DNA of 7,434 nt from Desulfobulbus sp. (GCA_009782025.1 WQUQ01000050.1:1-7434); one strand, 5' to 3'; counted from the stretch's first letter, positions 1 through 7,010 are shown. Made by a program: numbers and translations. Notes: generated from the sequence alone by a model not told the origin.

Positions 1-803
1 GTCAGCAAGGATCCCATGAACAGCGTCGGAATGACGACGACAACGCCGGTCAAAATCGGGATCAGCGCGTTGCGCAGAATGTGGCGGAAGAACACCACGG
101 TTTCCGGCAGCCCCTTGGCGCGGGCGGTGCGCACGTAATCCTTGGCCACCTCTTCGAGAAAAATCGTCCGGTACCAGCGGGTCGACGCGCCGATGCCGCC
201 GACGACGCCAATCGCCACCGGCAGAATCAGAAAGCGCCAGGCGTCCAGCCCGTCGCCGAAGCCGGAAATGGGCACCAGCCGCCACACCTTGCTGATGAGA
301 TATTGGCCGCCGATGATGTAAAGCAGGCTGGACACCGACATCGCCGCGACGCACAGCACGACGCCCCAGACATCAAAGGCCGTGGCCCGGAAGAAGGCCA
401 GCGTCAGCGCGAAAGTGATGGCGACGAACAAGCCGAGGATGAAGGTCGGCACGGCGATGGCCAGCGATGGCCCCATGCGCGTGGCGATCTCGCGGGCGAT
501 GTCGCGGCCATCCTCGGCGCGGCCAAAGTCGCCAACGAACATGCGCGCCGATTTCTCGAAAAAAATGGTCTCGGTCAGCGCCGCCGCGCCGCCAGCGGCG
601 GCATTGACGAACAGCGGCTTGTCGTAACCGCGCTCCGTCTTCCACTGCGCGATGGCCTCCGGCGTTACCCGCTTGATGCCGAGCTGCATCCGCGCCATGT
701 CGTCCGGCGTGTTGACGATGAAGAACAGGGCAAAGGTAATCAGATTGACGCCGATCAGGATCGGGATGGCGTACAGCAGGCGGCGGACAATATAAGCGAG
801 CAT
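1..803 (-). CDS. ABC transporter permease, DppB/OppB type (partial, C-terminus outside window)
   Basis: This is an inner-membrane permease subunit of a binding-protein-dependent importer of the peptide/nickel class. Reading the minus strand from the ATG at 803-801 gives 267 uninterrupted codons beginning MLAYIVRRLLYAIPILIGVN. The RRLL-then-hydrophobic opening is typical of DppB/OppB/YejB proteins. Membrane segments are visible near residues 9-30, 112-138, 144-166 and 191-206. Around residues 217-252 is the cytoplasmic coupling loop (EAA-like) that contacts the ATPase, with the family pattern DYVRTARAKGLP followed by RHILRNALIPI. Family members are about 300-360 residues, so the last membrane segment or segments lie left of the window. 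No strong Shine-Dalgarno sequence precedes the ATG. I chose this start because it gives the canonical N-terminus; the frame stays open upstream but without family resemblance. The substrate (peptide, or microcin C-like as for YejB) cannot be told from this subunit alone. Confidence 0.9.
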   Translation of the reverse strand, partial: MLAYIVRRLLYAIPILIGVNLITFALFFIVNTPDDMARMQLGIKRVTPEAIAQWKTERGYDKPLFVNAAAGGAAALTETIFFEKSARMFVGDFGRAEDGRDIAREIATRMGPSLAIAVPTFILGLFVAITFALTLAFFRATAFDVWGVVLCVAAMSVSSLLYIIGGQYLISKVWRLVPISGFGDGLDAWRFLILPVAIGVVGGIGASTRWYRTIFLEEVAKDYVRTARAKGLPETVVFFRHILRNALIPILTGVVVVIPTLFMGSLL

Positions 804-910
804 GGCCCGGATTATGCCAAGAGCCGGCGCGGAATGAGCAACGATGTCGCGGCCGGCATCTGTTCCCCGGCGGCTGTTTCCGGTTTGGCCTCGCGCGTCT
901 TATCGGTAGC

Positions 911-965
911 GCCCCTGCTACATCACCCGGCATGCGGGTCCGCACCGGGCGGTTCGAGAGGTTGA
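911..965 (-). mobile_element. Group II intron domain V-like remnant
   Basis: On the minus strand, 953-922 forms a bulged hairpin. The lower arm ACCGCCCGG pairs with CCGGGTGAT (7 Watson-Crick pairs, one G-T, one C-A mismatch). Above it, TGCG pairs with CGCA around a GACC loop, and a two-base bulge (TG) sits on the 3' side. That geometry, and the flank CGAACCGCC with a G-rich run after it, resemble the catalytic domain V region of bacterial group II introns. In other genomes this region is often mistranslated as NRPVRTRMPGGV; here the same frame gives NRPVRTRMPGDV. No reverse transcriptase frame or intact intron boundary is visible, so at most a decayed 3' fragment remains. The assignment relies on remembered consensus. 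It could instead be an unrelated hairpin or a REP-like palindrome. Confidence 0.4.
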
Positions 966-1047
966 GGTCAGGCGAGCCGGGGTAGGTATCCGCGCCGACT
1001 GAATTTTGACCAAGGGCGAAAGCCGGGATTTTAAATAGTGTCGTCAC

Positions 1048-1087
1048 GATATTCGAAGCCAAAGAGCCATGCCTGTGCTTCGATATC
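1048..1087. repeat. Short inverted repeat (hairpin)
   Basis: The arms GATATTCGAAGC (1048-1059) and GCTTCGATATC (1077-1087) are complementary over 11 base pairs with a single unpaired T, around a 17-nt loop. There is no T-run after either arm, so it does not look like an intrinsic terminator for either strand. It lies in AT-richer DNA between the intron-like hairpin and the MITE-like element. Its role is unknown; a protein-binding palindrome or part of mobile-element debris are both possible. Confidence 0.5.
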
Positions 1088-1125
1088 TTCATCTCTTGCT
1101 TCCAAAAGTGACTCAATTTTATTCG

Positions 1126-1247
1126 CCCGGCAATTAAGTGTTGTCATTCTGCGCGGAGCGAAGCGTAGTCGAAAAATCCACAAGCCGCATGGATGCTGCG
1201 ACGTAGCGCAATGACGTAGCGGGAATGTTCAATACTTGATTGCCGGG
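1126..1247. mobile_element. MITE-like element with terminal inverted repeats
   Basis: This 122-bp non-coding unit is bounded by imperfect inverted repeats 1126-1143 and 1230-1247. The outer 14 bp match at 13 positions (CCCGGCAATTAAGT against ACTTGATTGCCGGG), and the full 18 bp match at 16. Nested inside is a second inverted pair, GTCATTCTGCGC (1143-1154) and GCGCAATGAC (1206-1215), which differs by a 2-base gap. A 14-bp tandem-like repeat beginning GACGTAGCG occurs at about 1199-1226. The interior GTCATTCTGCGCGGAGCG type motif resembles short dispersed intergenic repeats I recall from other proteobacterial genomes. No transposase and no clear target-site duplication are seen. It ends about 48 bp before the putative gmhA -10 box, so it could affect transcription. 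It could also be a large regulatory hairpin rather than a mobile unit. Confidence 0.55.
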
Positions 1248-1272
1248 TCAATAGATCACCTTTGGCAAACGA

Positions 1273-1300
1273 ATTTTCGGGGGAAGCTCAGATGTAAAAT
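1273..1300 (+). promoter_or_regulatory. Weak candidate sigma-70 promoter for gmhA
   Basis: TAAAAT at 1295-1300 matches the -10 consensus at five of six positions and lies 29 bp before the gmhA ATG. The only upstream partner at a reasonable distance is ATTTTC (1273-1278, 16-bp spacer), a poor -35 box. The better TTGGCA at 1262-1267 is 27 bp away, too far to serve. This is the most AT-rich point just before the operon, which is the main reason to propose it. Confidence 0.25.
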
Positions 1301-1329
1301 GGCCGGCTTGCATCTCCGTTAATCAGACC

Positions 1330-1920
1330 ATGGATTTGATTGCCCGCGTCGCCCAGCATTTCGAGGACAGCATCCAGACCAAGCAGCAGGCGGTCGAGGC
1401 GCTGTCGTCGCCGATCGCCGCCGCCATCGAGACCCTCACCGCCTGTCTCATCAACGGCGGCAAGATTCTCGCCTGCGGCAATGGCGGCTCGGCCGCCGAC
1501 GCCCAGCATTTCGCCGCCGAGATGATCGGTCGCTTCGAGGCCGAGCGGCAGGAACTGGCGGCCATCGCGCTGACCACCGACACCTCGATCCTGACCGCGG
1601 TGGCCAACGACTACGGCTTCAACCAGATATTTTCCCGTCAGGTGCGCGGCCTCGGCCATGCCGGTGACGCGCTGCTGGCGATTTCGACCTCCGGCAATTC
1701 GGCCAACGTCATCGAGGCGATCATGGCGGCGCATGAGCACGACATGCGCGTCGTCGCCCTGACCGGCCGCGATGGCGGCCAGATCGGCGAGATGCTGCGC
1801 GACGACGACATCCACCTGTGCGTGCCCGCCGAGCGCACGGCGCGCATTCAGGAAACCCACCTGCTCATCATTCATTGCCTGTGCGACGGCATCGACGCAC
1901 TACTTCTCGGAGTTGAATAA
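1330..1920 (+). CDS. gmhA: Phosphoheptose isomerase, SIS domain (GmhA; DiaA-like)
   Basis: This cytoplasmic enzyme isomerises sedoheptulose 7-phosphate to D-glycero-D-manno-heptose 7-phosphate, the first step of ADP-heptose synthesis for the LPS core. The 196-residue product is a single SIS domain. Visible hallmarks are [16 protein letters not shown] (residues 49-64), [12 protein letters not shown] (119-130), ALTGRDGG (143-150) and [12 protein letters not shown] (171-182). His60, Glu64, Gln174 and His177 sit where GmhA proteins carry metal-binding and catalytic residues; Glu64 corresponds to E. coli GmhA Glu65. Length, N-terminus ([11 protein letters not shown]) and tail (HCLCDGID) also strongly resemble E. 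coli DiaA, the DnaA-binding replication initiator protein. DiaA has Ser at the catalytic Glu position, so the intact Glu here favours an active isomerase. The ATG at 1330 fits the family N-terminus but has only a weak ribosome-binding site. It is probably the first gene of the rightward operon; its stop directly abuts the dolP ATG. Confidence 0.92.
   Translation: MDLIARVAQHFEDSIQTKQQAVEALSSPIAAAIETLTACLINGGKILACGNGGSAADAQHFAAEMIGRFEAERQELAAIALTTDTSILTAVANDYGFNQIFSRQVRGLGHAGDALLAISTSGNSANVIEAIMAAHEHDMRVVALTGRDGGQIGEMLRDDDIHLCVPAERTARIQETHLLIIHCLCDGIDALLLGVE
1909..1912 (+). promoter_or_regulatory. Ribosome-binding site of dolP inside the gmhA 3' end
   Basis: GGAG lies 8 nt before the ATG at 1921, within the last codons of gmhA. 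The gmhA stop TAA (1918-1920) touches the dolP start with no gap. This arrangement favours translational coupling of the two genes. Confidence 0.7.
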
Positions 1921-2595
1921 ATGCACAAGACCAGACTCACCCTCGCCGCCGCCCTTCTGCTCGCCGCCCTGCCGGCGCTCCAGGGCTGTTTCCCGGCCGT
2001 CGTCACCGGCGCCGCGGTCGGCGTCATGGCGGCCCACGACCGGCGCTCAATCGGCACCCAGACCGACGATGAAACCTCCGAGTTGAAAGTGCGGGGACGC
2101 CTGCCCGCGCAGTACAAGGAGCAGTCCAACGTCAGCGTGACCGTGTTCAACCGGCGTCTGCTGCTGACCGGCGAGGTGCCCAGCGCCGAGGCCAGGGCGG
2201 CGACCGAGGCCGCCGCGCGCGAGGTCGACGGCCTGCGCGAGGTGTTCAACGAACTCGGCGTCGGCCCGGTGTCCACGCTTGGCAGCCGCAGCAACGACAG
2301 CTACATCACCTCCAAGGTCAAGGCCCGCCTGGTCGACTCCGACCAGATCTCGGCCAATCACGTCAAGGTCGTCACCGAGCGCGGCATCGTCCACCTGCTG
2401 GGCATCGTCAACGAGCGCGAAGCCAAGGCCGCGGTCAACGTCGCCCGCACCACCTCTGGCGTGCTGAAGGTGGTCAACGTGATGGAGGTCATCGACGAGG
2501 CCGAGACGCGGCGCATCGACGAACAGCTCCTCGGCGCCCGCAAGTCGTCGCCCGCCTCGGCGCCGGCCTCTTCGGCGCCGGTCGAGAACCGCTGA
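1921..2595 (+). CDS. dolP: Outer-membrane lipoprotein with two BON domains (DolP/YraP family)
   Basis: This envelope lipoprotein is related to E. coli DolP (YraP), which supports outer-membrane integrity. The 224-residue product begins with a lipoprotein signal peptide: Lys/Arg near the N-terminus, a hydrophobic stretch, and a lipobox LQGC with the lipidated Cys at residue 23. A short Ala/Gly/Val region and the family-like DRRSIGTQTDD segment (40-50) follow. The two BON domains lie at about 52-115 and 127-193, each with the typical VxVxxxxxxVxLxG-like strand pattern (NVSVTVFNRRLLLTG; HVKVVTERGIVHLLG). The second contains NEREAKAAVNVA, close to the E. coli protein. A 30-residue tail rich in Ser/Ala/Pro (209-221) extends beyond the ~191-residue E. 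coli form. Gene order gmhA/diaA then dolP matches E. coli diaA-yraP, which supports orthology. It is probably co-transcribed with gmhA. Confidence 0.92.
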   Translation: MHKTRLTLAAALLLAALPALQGCFPAVVTGAAVGVMAAHDRRSIGTQTDDETSELKVRGRLPAQYKEQSNVSVTVFNRRLLLTGEVPSAEARAATEAAAREVDGLREVFNELGVGPVSTLGSRSNDSYITSKVKARLVDSDQISANHVKVVTERGIVHLLGIVNEREAKAAVNVARTTSGVLKVVNVMEVIDEAETRRIDEQLLGARKSSPASAPASSAPVENR

Positions 2596-2601
2596 TTCCC
2601 C

Positions 2602-5600
2602 GTGCAAGGCCAACTGTTCAGCCAGAATTTTCTGCGTAGCGGCATTGCCGGCACGCCGCCGCATCAAGATCTCGATGACGGCAAACTGGCGGATTTTCGC
2701 CGCGCCCTGAGCGCCATCTTTGCCGGCATCGATGGCGCCTCCGCGCTCAATGAAGCGCAGACCGAGCAACTCATCATCGAGCGGGTATTGCAGGAACTGG
2801 GCTGGGGCGACGACTGGCTGCCGCAGGTCAACGCCACCGGCAAGGGCCGCGAAGACGTGCCGGATTACCTGCTGTTTGCCGAACCGCAAGCCAAGGCCAG
2901 CGCCCTGGCGGAAAAAAAGGATGTCGACCGCTACCGCCACGGCATCGCCATTCTGGAGGCCAAGCGCTGGCTGCGCCCGCTCGACCGGGGCGACAGCAGC
3001 GATGCGCTCGATCCCGGCGCGCCGTCGTCGCAGATGCTGCGCTATCTGAGCCGCACCGAGGTCGTCTCCGATCGCGTCATCAAATGGGGCATGCTCACCA
3101 ATGGCGCGGTGTGGCGGCTGTATTGGCAGGACGCCCGCTCGCGTTCCGAAGAATTTTTTGAAATCGATCTCGCCGCCGCCCTCGGCATGGCCGGCGCGCA
3201 GGCCGACATCATCGACGACATGCCGCCGGACGATCTGTTGCGCCTCTTTTACCTGTTTTTTCAGCGCGCCGCCTTTTTGCCGCAGACGTGGGATGGCGCC
3301 AACCGCAGCTTTCATGCCTATGCCAGAAACGAAGCGCGGCGGTATGAGGAGCGCGTTTCCAGCACGCTGGGCGAGCGCGTCTTCCATGACATCTTCCCCG
3401 CTTTGGCCCAGGCGCTGGCCCAAGGCGATTTGCAGGCAGAAACGCAAACCCTGACCTTTCTTTCAGGCAAGCGCCAGCAATACACCCGCGCCTATCTCGA
3501 AGAGGTGCGCGAAGCCACGCTGATTCTGCTCTATCGCCTGCTGTTTCTGTTTTATGCCGAAGACCGCAACCTGCTGCCGGTCAAGGATGCGCGTTACGCC
3601 GACTACAGCGTGCGCCGCATCCGCGAGGAAGTGCGCGACAAAACCGATGCCGGCGGCGTCTGGCCGAACAAGATGGTCGCTCTCTGGCTGCGCTTGCGGC
3701 AAAGTTTCGATCTGCTCGATGGCGGCGAAGACAGCATCGGCATCCCCGCCTACAACGGCGGTCTGTTCGACCGCGCCCGCTCGCCCCTGCTGGCGCGCAC
3801 CAGGGTGCCCGACGCGGTGCTGGCCCCCATCATCGACACCCTGTCGAGGCGCACCGAAGATGTGCTCAAAGGCTGGATCAATTACCGCGATCTTTCCGTT
3901 GCCCATCTGGGCGGCATTTACGAACGCCTGCTCGACTACGCGCTGGAACACGACGTGCAGGCGGCCGATAAATTCGACTTGAAGGAAATCAACCGCGTCA
4001 TCGCCCGTCCGGCCAGTTTTGCCCGCAAGGTTTCCGGCAGTTACTACACCCATGATGACCTGGTGCGCCTGGTGCTGCGCGAATCGGTCGGCTTGTTGAG
4101 CCGCGAGCGCCTGCAAGCCTTTCAATCACACCTCGGTAAACTCGCCAAAAAACAATCGCTCAACCCCGGCGATTGGGATCTGCTCGACGCCCAAGACCCG
4201 GCCAGCCAGATTCTCGAACTCAAAATCTGCGACCCGGCGATGGGCAGCGGCCATTTTCTCGTCGCCCTGGTCGATGATCTGGCCGACCGCGTGCTCGAAG
4301 CCATTGCCGACGCCCAGCAGCAGGTCAACGCCATGCCCTGGGCCGCGCACCTGGCCGAAGCGGGCCGCCCCTGGCAGAGCGCGGTGCTGCAACGCATTGC
4401 CGCCATTCGCCAGAGCCTCAAGGCCAATGCGCGGCAACACGGCTGGGCCGTCACCGATGCGCAACTCGATGACCGCCACATCGTCCGCCGCATGATCCTG
4501 AAAAAAGCCGTTTTCGGCGTCGACAAAAACCCGATGGCGGTCGAACTCGCCAAAACCGCCCTGTGGCTGCACACCTTCACCGTCGGCGCGCCGCTCTCCT
4601 TTCTCGATCACCACCTCAAAGTCGGCGACAGCCTGCATGGCGAAAAACTCGATGCCGTGCAAAACCACATTGCCGCCCTCGGCATGCTGTTTCAGCAAGC
4701 CGACCTCAAACGCCTCGAACTCGTCGCGCAAAACCTGCACCAGATTGCCGACCTCACCGACATCGACATTGCCGAAGCGCATCTGTCGCAGCAACTGGCC
4801 GTCGAGGCGGAGGCCGAAATCGCGCCGATCCGGGCGCTGCTCGATAGCTGGCGCGCCCTGCGCTGGCTGATCCCTGGCTGGCCGGTCGACAGCGCGAAAA
4901 AACTCGCCCAACTGGGCGACGCCCAAACCACCGCCCTGCTCGGCGAAATTTTCGCCCCCGACCGCAATCTGGTGAATCTGTTCGCCAGCGGCCACATCCC
5001 AGGCAGCAGCCAGGCCGTCATCGCCGCCAACCAGTTGCTCACCAAAGCGCAGGCGCTGGCCCGGCGCGAAACCTTTTTTCACTGGCAAATGGCCTTCCCC
5101 ACGGTTTTCAATGGCCCGCAGGGCGGTTTTGACGCCGTGATCGGCAACCCGCCGTGGGATCGCATCAAACTGCAAGAAGTGGAATGGTTTGCCGAGCGCG
5201 ACCTGACCATCGCCACGCAGCCCCGCGCCGCCGATAGAAAACGCCGGATTGCCGAATTGCAAAAGAAAAAATCCCCCCTCTGGCAGGATTACCAGGAGGC
5301 CGCCGAACGCGCCGAAACCAACGCCCGCGTGCTCGGCAACGGCAAGCAGGGCAGCGGCGATTACCCGCTCCTGGGCGGCGGCGACGTGAACCTCTACAGC
5401 CTGTTCGTCGAACGCGCGCAAACGCTGATTCACGATCAGGGCATCGTCGCCCTGATTACGCCCAGCGGCATCGCGGCGGACAAGGGCGCGGCGGCTTTTT
5501 TCAAAAGCATCGCCACCACCGGGCGGCTCGGCGCGCTGTTCGACTTCGAGAACAAGAAATACTTTTTCCCCGACGTGGACTCGCGCTTCAAGCTCTGCAC

Positions 5601-6987
5601 GCTGGTCTTTGGCGGCCCGCTGCGCACCTTTGAAGCCACGCGCTGCGCCTTTTACCTGCACAGCGAAGCGGAACTGCTGGCGCTGGAAAAAGCCGGGCAA
5701 GTGCTGCATCTCTCCGCCGCAGACTTCGCCCGCGTCAACCCCAACACCGGCGCCGCCCCCATCTTCCGCAGCCAGCGCGACGCCGACATCACCATGCGGC
5801 TGTACCGCAACCATCCTGTGCTGGTCAGGCACGGCGCGGGCCGGCAGCCCGATGAAAAAGCATGGCCGGTGAAGTACACGACCCTGTTCCACATGACCAA
5901 CGACTCCGGCCTTTTCCTCAAGGCCGATGAGTTGCAAGGCCAGGGCTGGCAGCGCGCGCCGCTCAACCGGTGGACGAACGCCCAAGGCCAGCAGGCCGTG
6001 CCGCTGTACGAAGGCAAGATGGTGCAAATGTTCGACCATCGGGCGGCGGACGTGGTGGTGCATACCGAAAACCTGCATCGGGCTGCACAACAGGAAGCCA
6101 TCAGCATTGTCGAAAAGACAAACCCGGCGCGTTATCCAACGCCGCAGTTTTTTGTCGAGATGCAAGAAACCCGCGCCAATCCTTACGAATGGGCGCTGGG
6201 ATTCAAAGAAATCACCGCGCCCACCAATATGCGCAGCATGATTGCCGCGCTGATGCCCGGCGTCGGTTTTGGCAACAAGCTACCCTTGCTCATCCCGACG
6301 CCTGGGGATGAAACGCCCCAGGCCGCCGCTCGCATCGCCAGTCTGATCGTCGCCAATTTCAATACCTTTGCTTTCGATTTCGTGCTTCGGCAGAAGCTGC
6401 AAGGCCAGACCATCAATTTGTTCATCCTCGAACAACTCCCCGTCATCGCCCCCGCCCGCTTCGACGAGCCGCTACCCGCTGCCTTTGCCGCCGCCATGCG
6501 CCAGCAAGGGCTGCTGTCACCCCTCACCCCCGCCCCTCTCCCCGCCAGCGGGGCGAGGGGAGAAAAACCCCTTCCCCCAACGGCTGGGTCGAGAGGAGAA
6601 ACCCCCCCTCTCCCCACCCGTGGGGAGAGGGTTGGGGTGAGGGGCAAAGCGCCGGCAGCTTCCCTCCCCGCGTCGGACTTCATCATCGAGCAAGTGCTGG
6701 CCCTCTCCTACACCGCCCATGACCTCGCCCCCTTCGCCCGCGATCTGGGTCATGTCGACGCAACCGGCCAGCCGCTGCCGCCCTTCATCTGGAACGACGA
6801 AAACCGCCGCGCCCGTATCGCCGCGCTCGACGCGCTGTTCTTCCACCTCTACGGCCTGAACGTCGATGACGCCGCCTACGTGCTCGACACCTTCCCCATC
6901 GTGCGCGAACAGGACGAGCGCACTTTTGGCCGCTACCGCAGCAAAGACGATGTGCTGGCCTTGCTGCCGCTGCTGGAGAACCCCTGA
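2602..6987 (+). CDS. Single-chain restriction-modification enzyme (Type IIG, Eco57I/TaqI-C family)
   Basis: This is a 1461-residue protein that by family should both cut unmodified DNA and methylate adenine (N6) at its target. A PD-(D/E)XK-like nuclease core is visible near the N-terminus: Pro87-Asp88 in VPDYLLF, and Glu119-Ala-Lys121 in ILEAKRW. A mostly helical connector (about 200-470) leads to an amino-methyltransferase domain. Its motifs are GSYYT (479-483, motif X-like), DPAMGSGHF (544-552, motif I, SAM binding), DKNP (641-644, motif II) and NPPW (849-852, catalytic motif IV). The family block GDYPLLGGGDVNLYSLFVERA begins near residue 919. A TaqI-C-like target-recognition region probably follows (about 950-1290), then a conserved C-terminus (DLAPFARDLG; LDALFFHLYGL; DTFPIVREQDE). 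Residues 1307-1348 come from a repeat element. The GTG at 2602 is the only plausible early start in frame; it lies 6 nt after the dolP stop without a clear ribosome-binding site, so coupling with dolP is likely. No separate methylase, specificity, DISARM or BREX gene is visible. Target sequence unknown. Confidence 0.88.
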   Translation: MQGQLFSQNFLRSGIAGTPPHQDLDDGKLADFRRALSAIFAGIDGASALNEAQTEQLIIERVLQELGWGDDWLPQVNATGKGREDVPDYLLFAEPQAKASALAEKKDVDRYRHGIAILEAKRWLRPLDRGDSSDALDPGAPSSQMLRYLSRTEVVSDRVIKWGMLTNGAVWRLYWQDARSRSEEFFEIDLAAALGMAGAQADIIDDMPPDDLLRLFYLFFQRAAFLPQTWDGANRSFHAYARNEARRYEERVSSTLGERVFHDIFPALAQALAQGDLQAETQTLTFLSGKRQQYTRAYLEEVREATLILLYRLLFLFYAEDRNLLPVKDARYADYSVRRIREEVRDKTDAGGVWPNKMVALWLRLRQSFDLLDGGEDSIGIPAYNGGLFDRARSPLLARTRVPDAVLAPIIDTLSRRTEDVLKGWINYRDLSVAHLGGIYERLLDYALEHDVQAADKFDLKEINRVIARPASFARKVSGSYYTHDDLVRLVLRESVGLLSRERLQAFQSHLGKLAKKQSLNPGDWDLLDAQDPASQILELKICDPAMGSGHFLVALVDDLADRVLEAIADAQQQVNAMPWAAHLAEAGRPWQSAVLQRIAAIRQSLKANARQHGWAVTDAQLDDRHIVRRMILKKAVFGVDKNPMAVELAKTALWLHTFTVGAPLSFLDHHLKVGDSLHGEKLDAVQNHIAALGMLFQQADLKRLELVAQNLHQIADLTDIDIAEAHLSQQLAVEAEAEIAPIRALLDSWRALRWLIPGWPVDSAKKLAQLGDAQTTALLGEIFAPDRNLVNLFASGHIPGSSQAVIAANQLLTKAQALARRETFFHWQMAFPTVFNGPQGGFDAVIGNPPWDRIKLQEVEWFAERDLTIATQPRAADRKRRIAELQKKKSPLWQDYQEAAERAETNARVLGNGKQGSGDYPLLGGGDVNLYSLFVERAQTLIHDQGIVALITPSGIAADKGAAAFFKSIATTGRLGALFDFENKKYFFPDVDSRFKLCTLVFGGPLRTFEATRCAFYLHSEAELLALEKAGQVLHLSAADFARVNPNTGAAPIFRSQRDADITMRLYRNHPVLVRHGAGRQPDEKAWPVKYTTLFHMTNDSGLFLKADELQGQGWQRAPLNRWTNAQGQQAVPLYEGKMVQMFDHRAADVVVHTENLHRAAQQEAISIVEKTNPARYPTPQFFVEMQETRANPYEWALGFKEITAPTNMRSMIAALMPGVGFGNKLPLLIPTPGDETPQAAARIASLIVANFNTFAFDFVLRQKLQGQTINLFILEQLPVIAPARFDEPLPAAFAAAMRQQGLLSPLTPAPLPASGARGEKPLPPTAGSRGETPPLPTRGERVGVRGKAPAASLPASDFIIEQVLALSYTAHDLAPFARDLGHVDATGQPLPPFIWNDENRRARIAALDALFFHLYGLNVDDAAYVLDTFPIVREQDERTFGRYRSKDDVLALLPLLENP
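6520..6644. repeat. Three-hairpin C/G-rich dispersed repeat inside the restriction-modification gene
   Basis: This 125-bp unit has perfect 11-bp inverted ends: CCCCTCACCCC at 6520-6530 and GGGGTGAGGGG at 6634-6644. Inside are a left hairpin (6533-6545 with 6548-6560, 12 of 13 pairs) and a right hairpin (6606-6617 with 6620-6631, 12 perfect pairs). A weaker central palindrome lies around 6574-6588. It resembles the CCCTCTCCCC-type repeats usually found between genes in many proteobacteria, often read out as LTPAPLPASGARGE or LPTRGERVGVRGK. Here it stays in the host gene's frame and encodes residues about 1307-1348. Inverted ends without a transposase suggest a non-autonomous mobile or REP-like unit. 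No target-site duplication is obvious. Confidence 0.75.
6965..6987 (+). repeat. Direct repeat, copy 1 (3' end of the restriction-modification gene)
   Basis: This copy matches 7127-7149 at 21 of 23 bases, the first 17 being identical (TGCCGCTGCTGGAGAAC). It encodes the current C-terminus PLLENP and the TGA stop. It contains the GGAG that, in copy 2, serves as hldC's ribosome-binding site, but it lacks an ATG because CCCTGA replaces GCATGA. Confidence 0.85.
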
Positions 6988-7010
6988 TTGGTCAAGGTAT
7001 TGCCCCCCAT

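Larger units (their letters stand above)
804..1329. other. Divergent intergenic region without a supported gene, rich in inverted repeats
   Basis: The region separates the leftward permease from rightward gmhA. Open frames here are short or are extensions of frames antisense to, or out of frame with, the permease. None has a ribosome-binding site plus a recognisable protein. Contents in order are a domain-V-like hairpin (about 911-965), a small inverted repeat (1048-1087), a MITE-like element (1126-1247) and a weak promoter candidate for gmhA (1273-1300). The AT-richer stretch at about 1000-1125 differs in composition from both neighbours. This suggests an accumulation site for mobile-element debris rather than a compact promoter region. 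Confidence 0.6.

Noticed and set aside
81..965. 294-codon plus-strand open frame over the permease
   Set aside because: It is antisense to the permease, whose membrane segments and coupling loop are unmistakable. The product is an Arg/Gly/Asp/His-rich shadow.
373..1116. 247-codon minus-strand open frame
   Set aside because: It overlaps the permease on the same strand out of frame. Its only familiar peptide (NRPVRTRMPGDV) is better explained as readout of the domain-V-like hairpin.
1126..1247. CRISPR array or tandem-repeat locus
   Set aside because: There are no regularly spaced identical repeats; the structure is a nested inverted repeat with one short tandem-like duplication.
1288..1875. 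195-codon minus-strand open frame over gmhA
   Set aside because: It is antisense to a textbook SIS-domain protein with catalytic residues in place; no independent support.
2047..3447. 466-codon minus-strand open frame spanning dolP and the start of the restriction-modification gene
   Set aside because: It runs antisense across two well-supported genes and has the same compositional signature; no motif supports it.
4126..6165. 679-codon minus-strand open frame inside the restriction-modification gene
   Set aside because: It is fully antisense to a gene with clear methyltransferase and nuclease motifs. Its product is a low-information Gly/Ala/Val/Arg/Glu-rich string typical of the mirror frame of high-GC coding DNA, with no family resemblance.
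2602..6987. BREX PglX or DISARM DrmMI as part of a multi-gene defence island
   Set aside because: The protein has its own PD-(D/E)XK nuclease core, and both neighbouring sides are envelope genes; no partner genes of those systems are present in the window.
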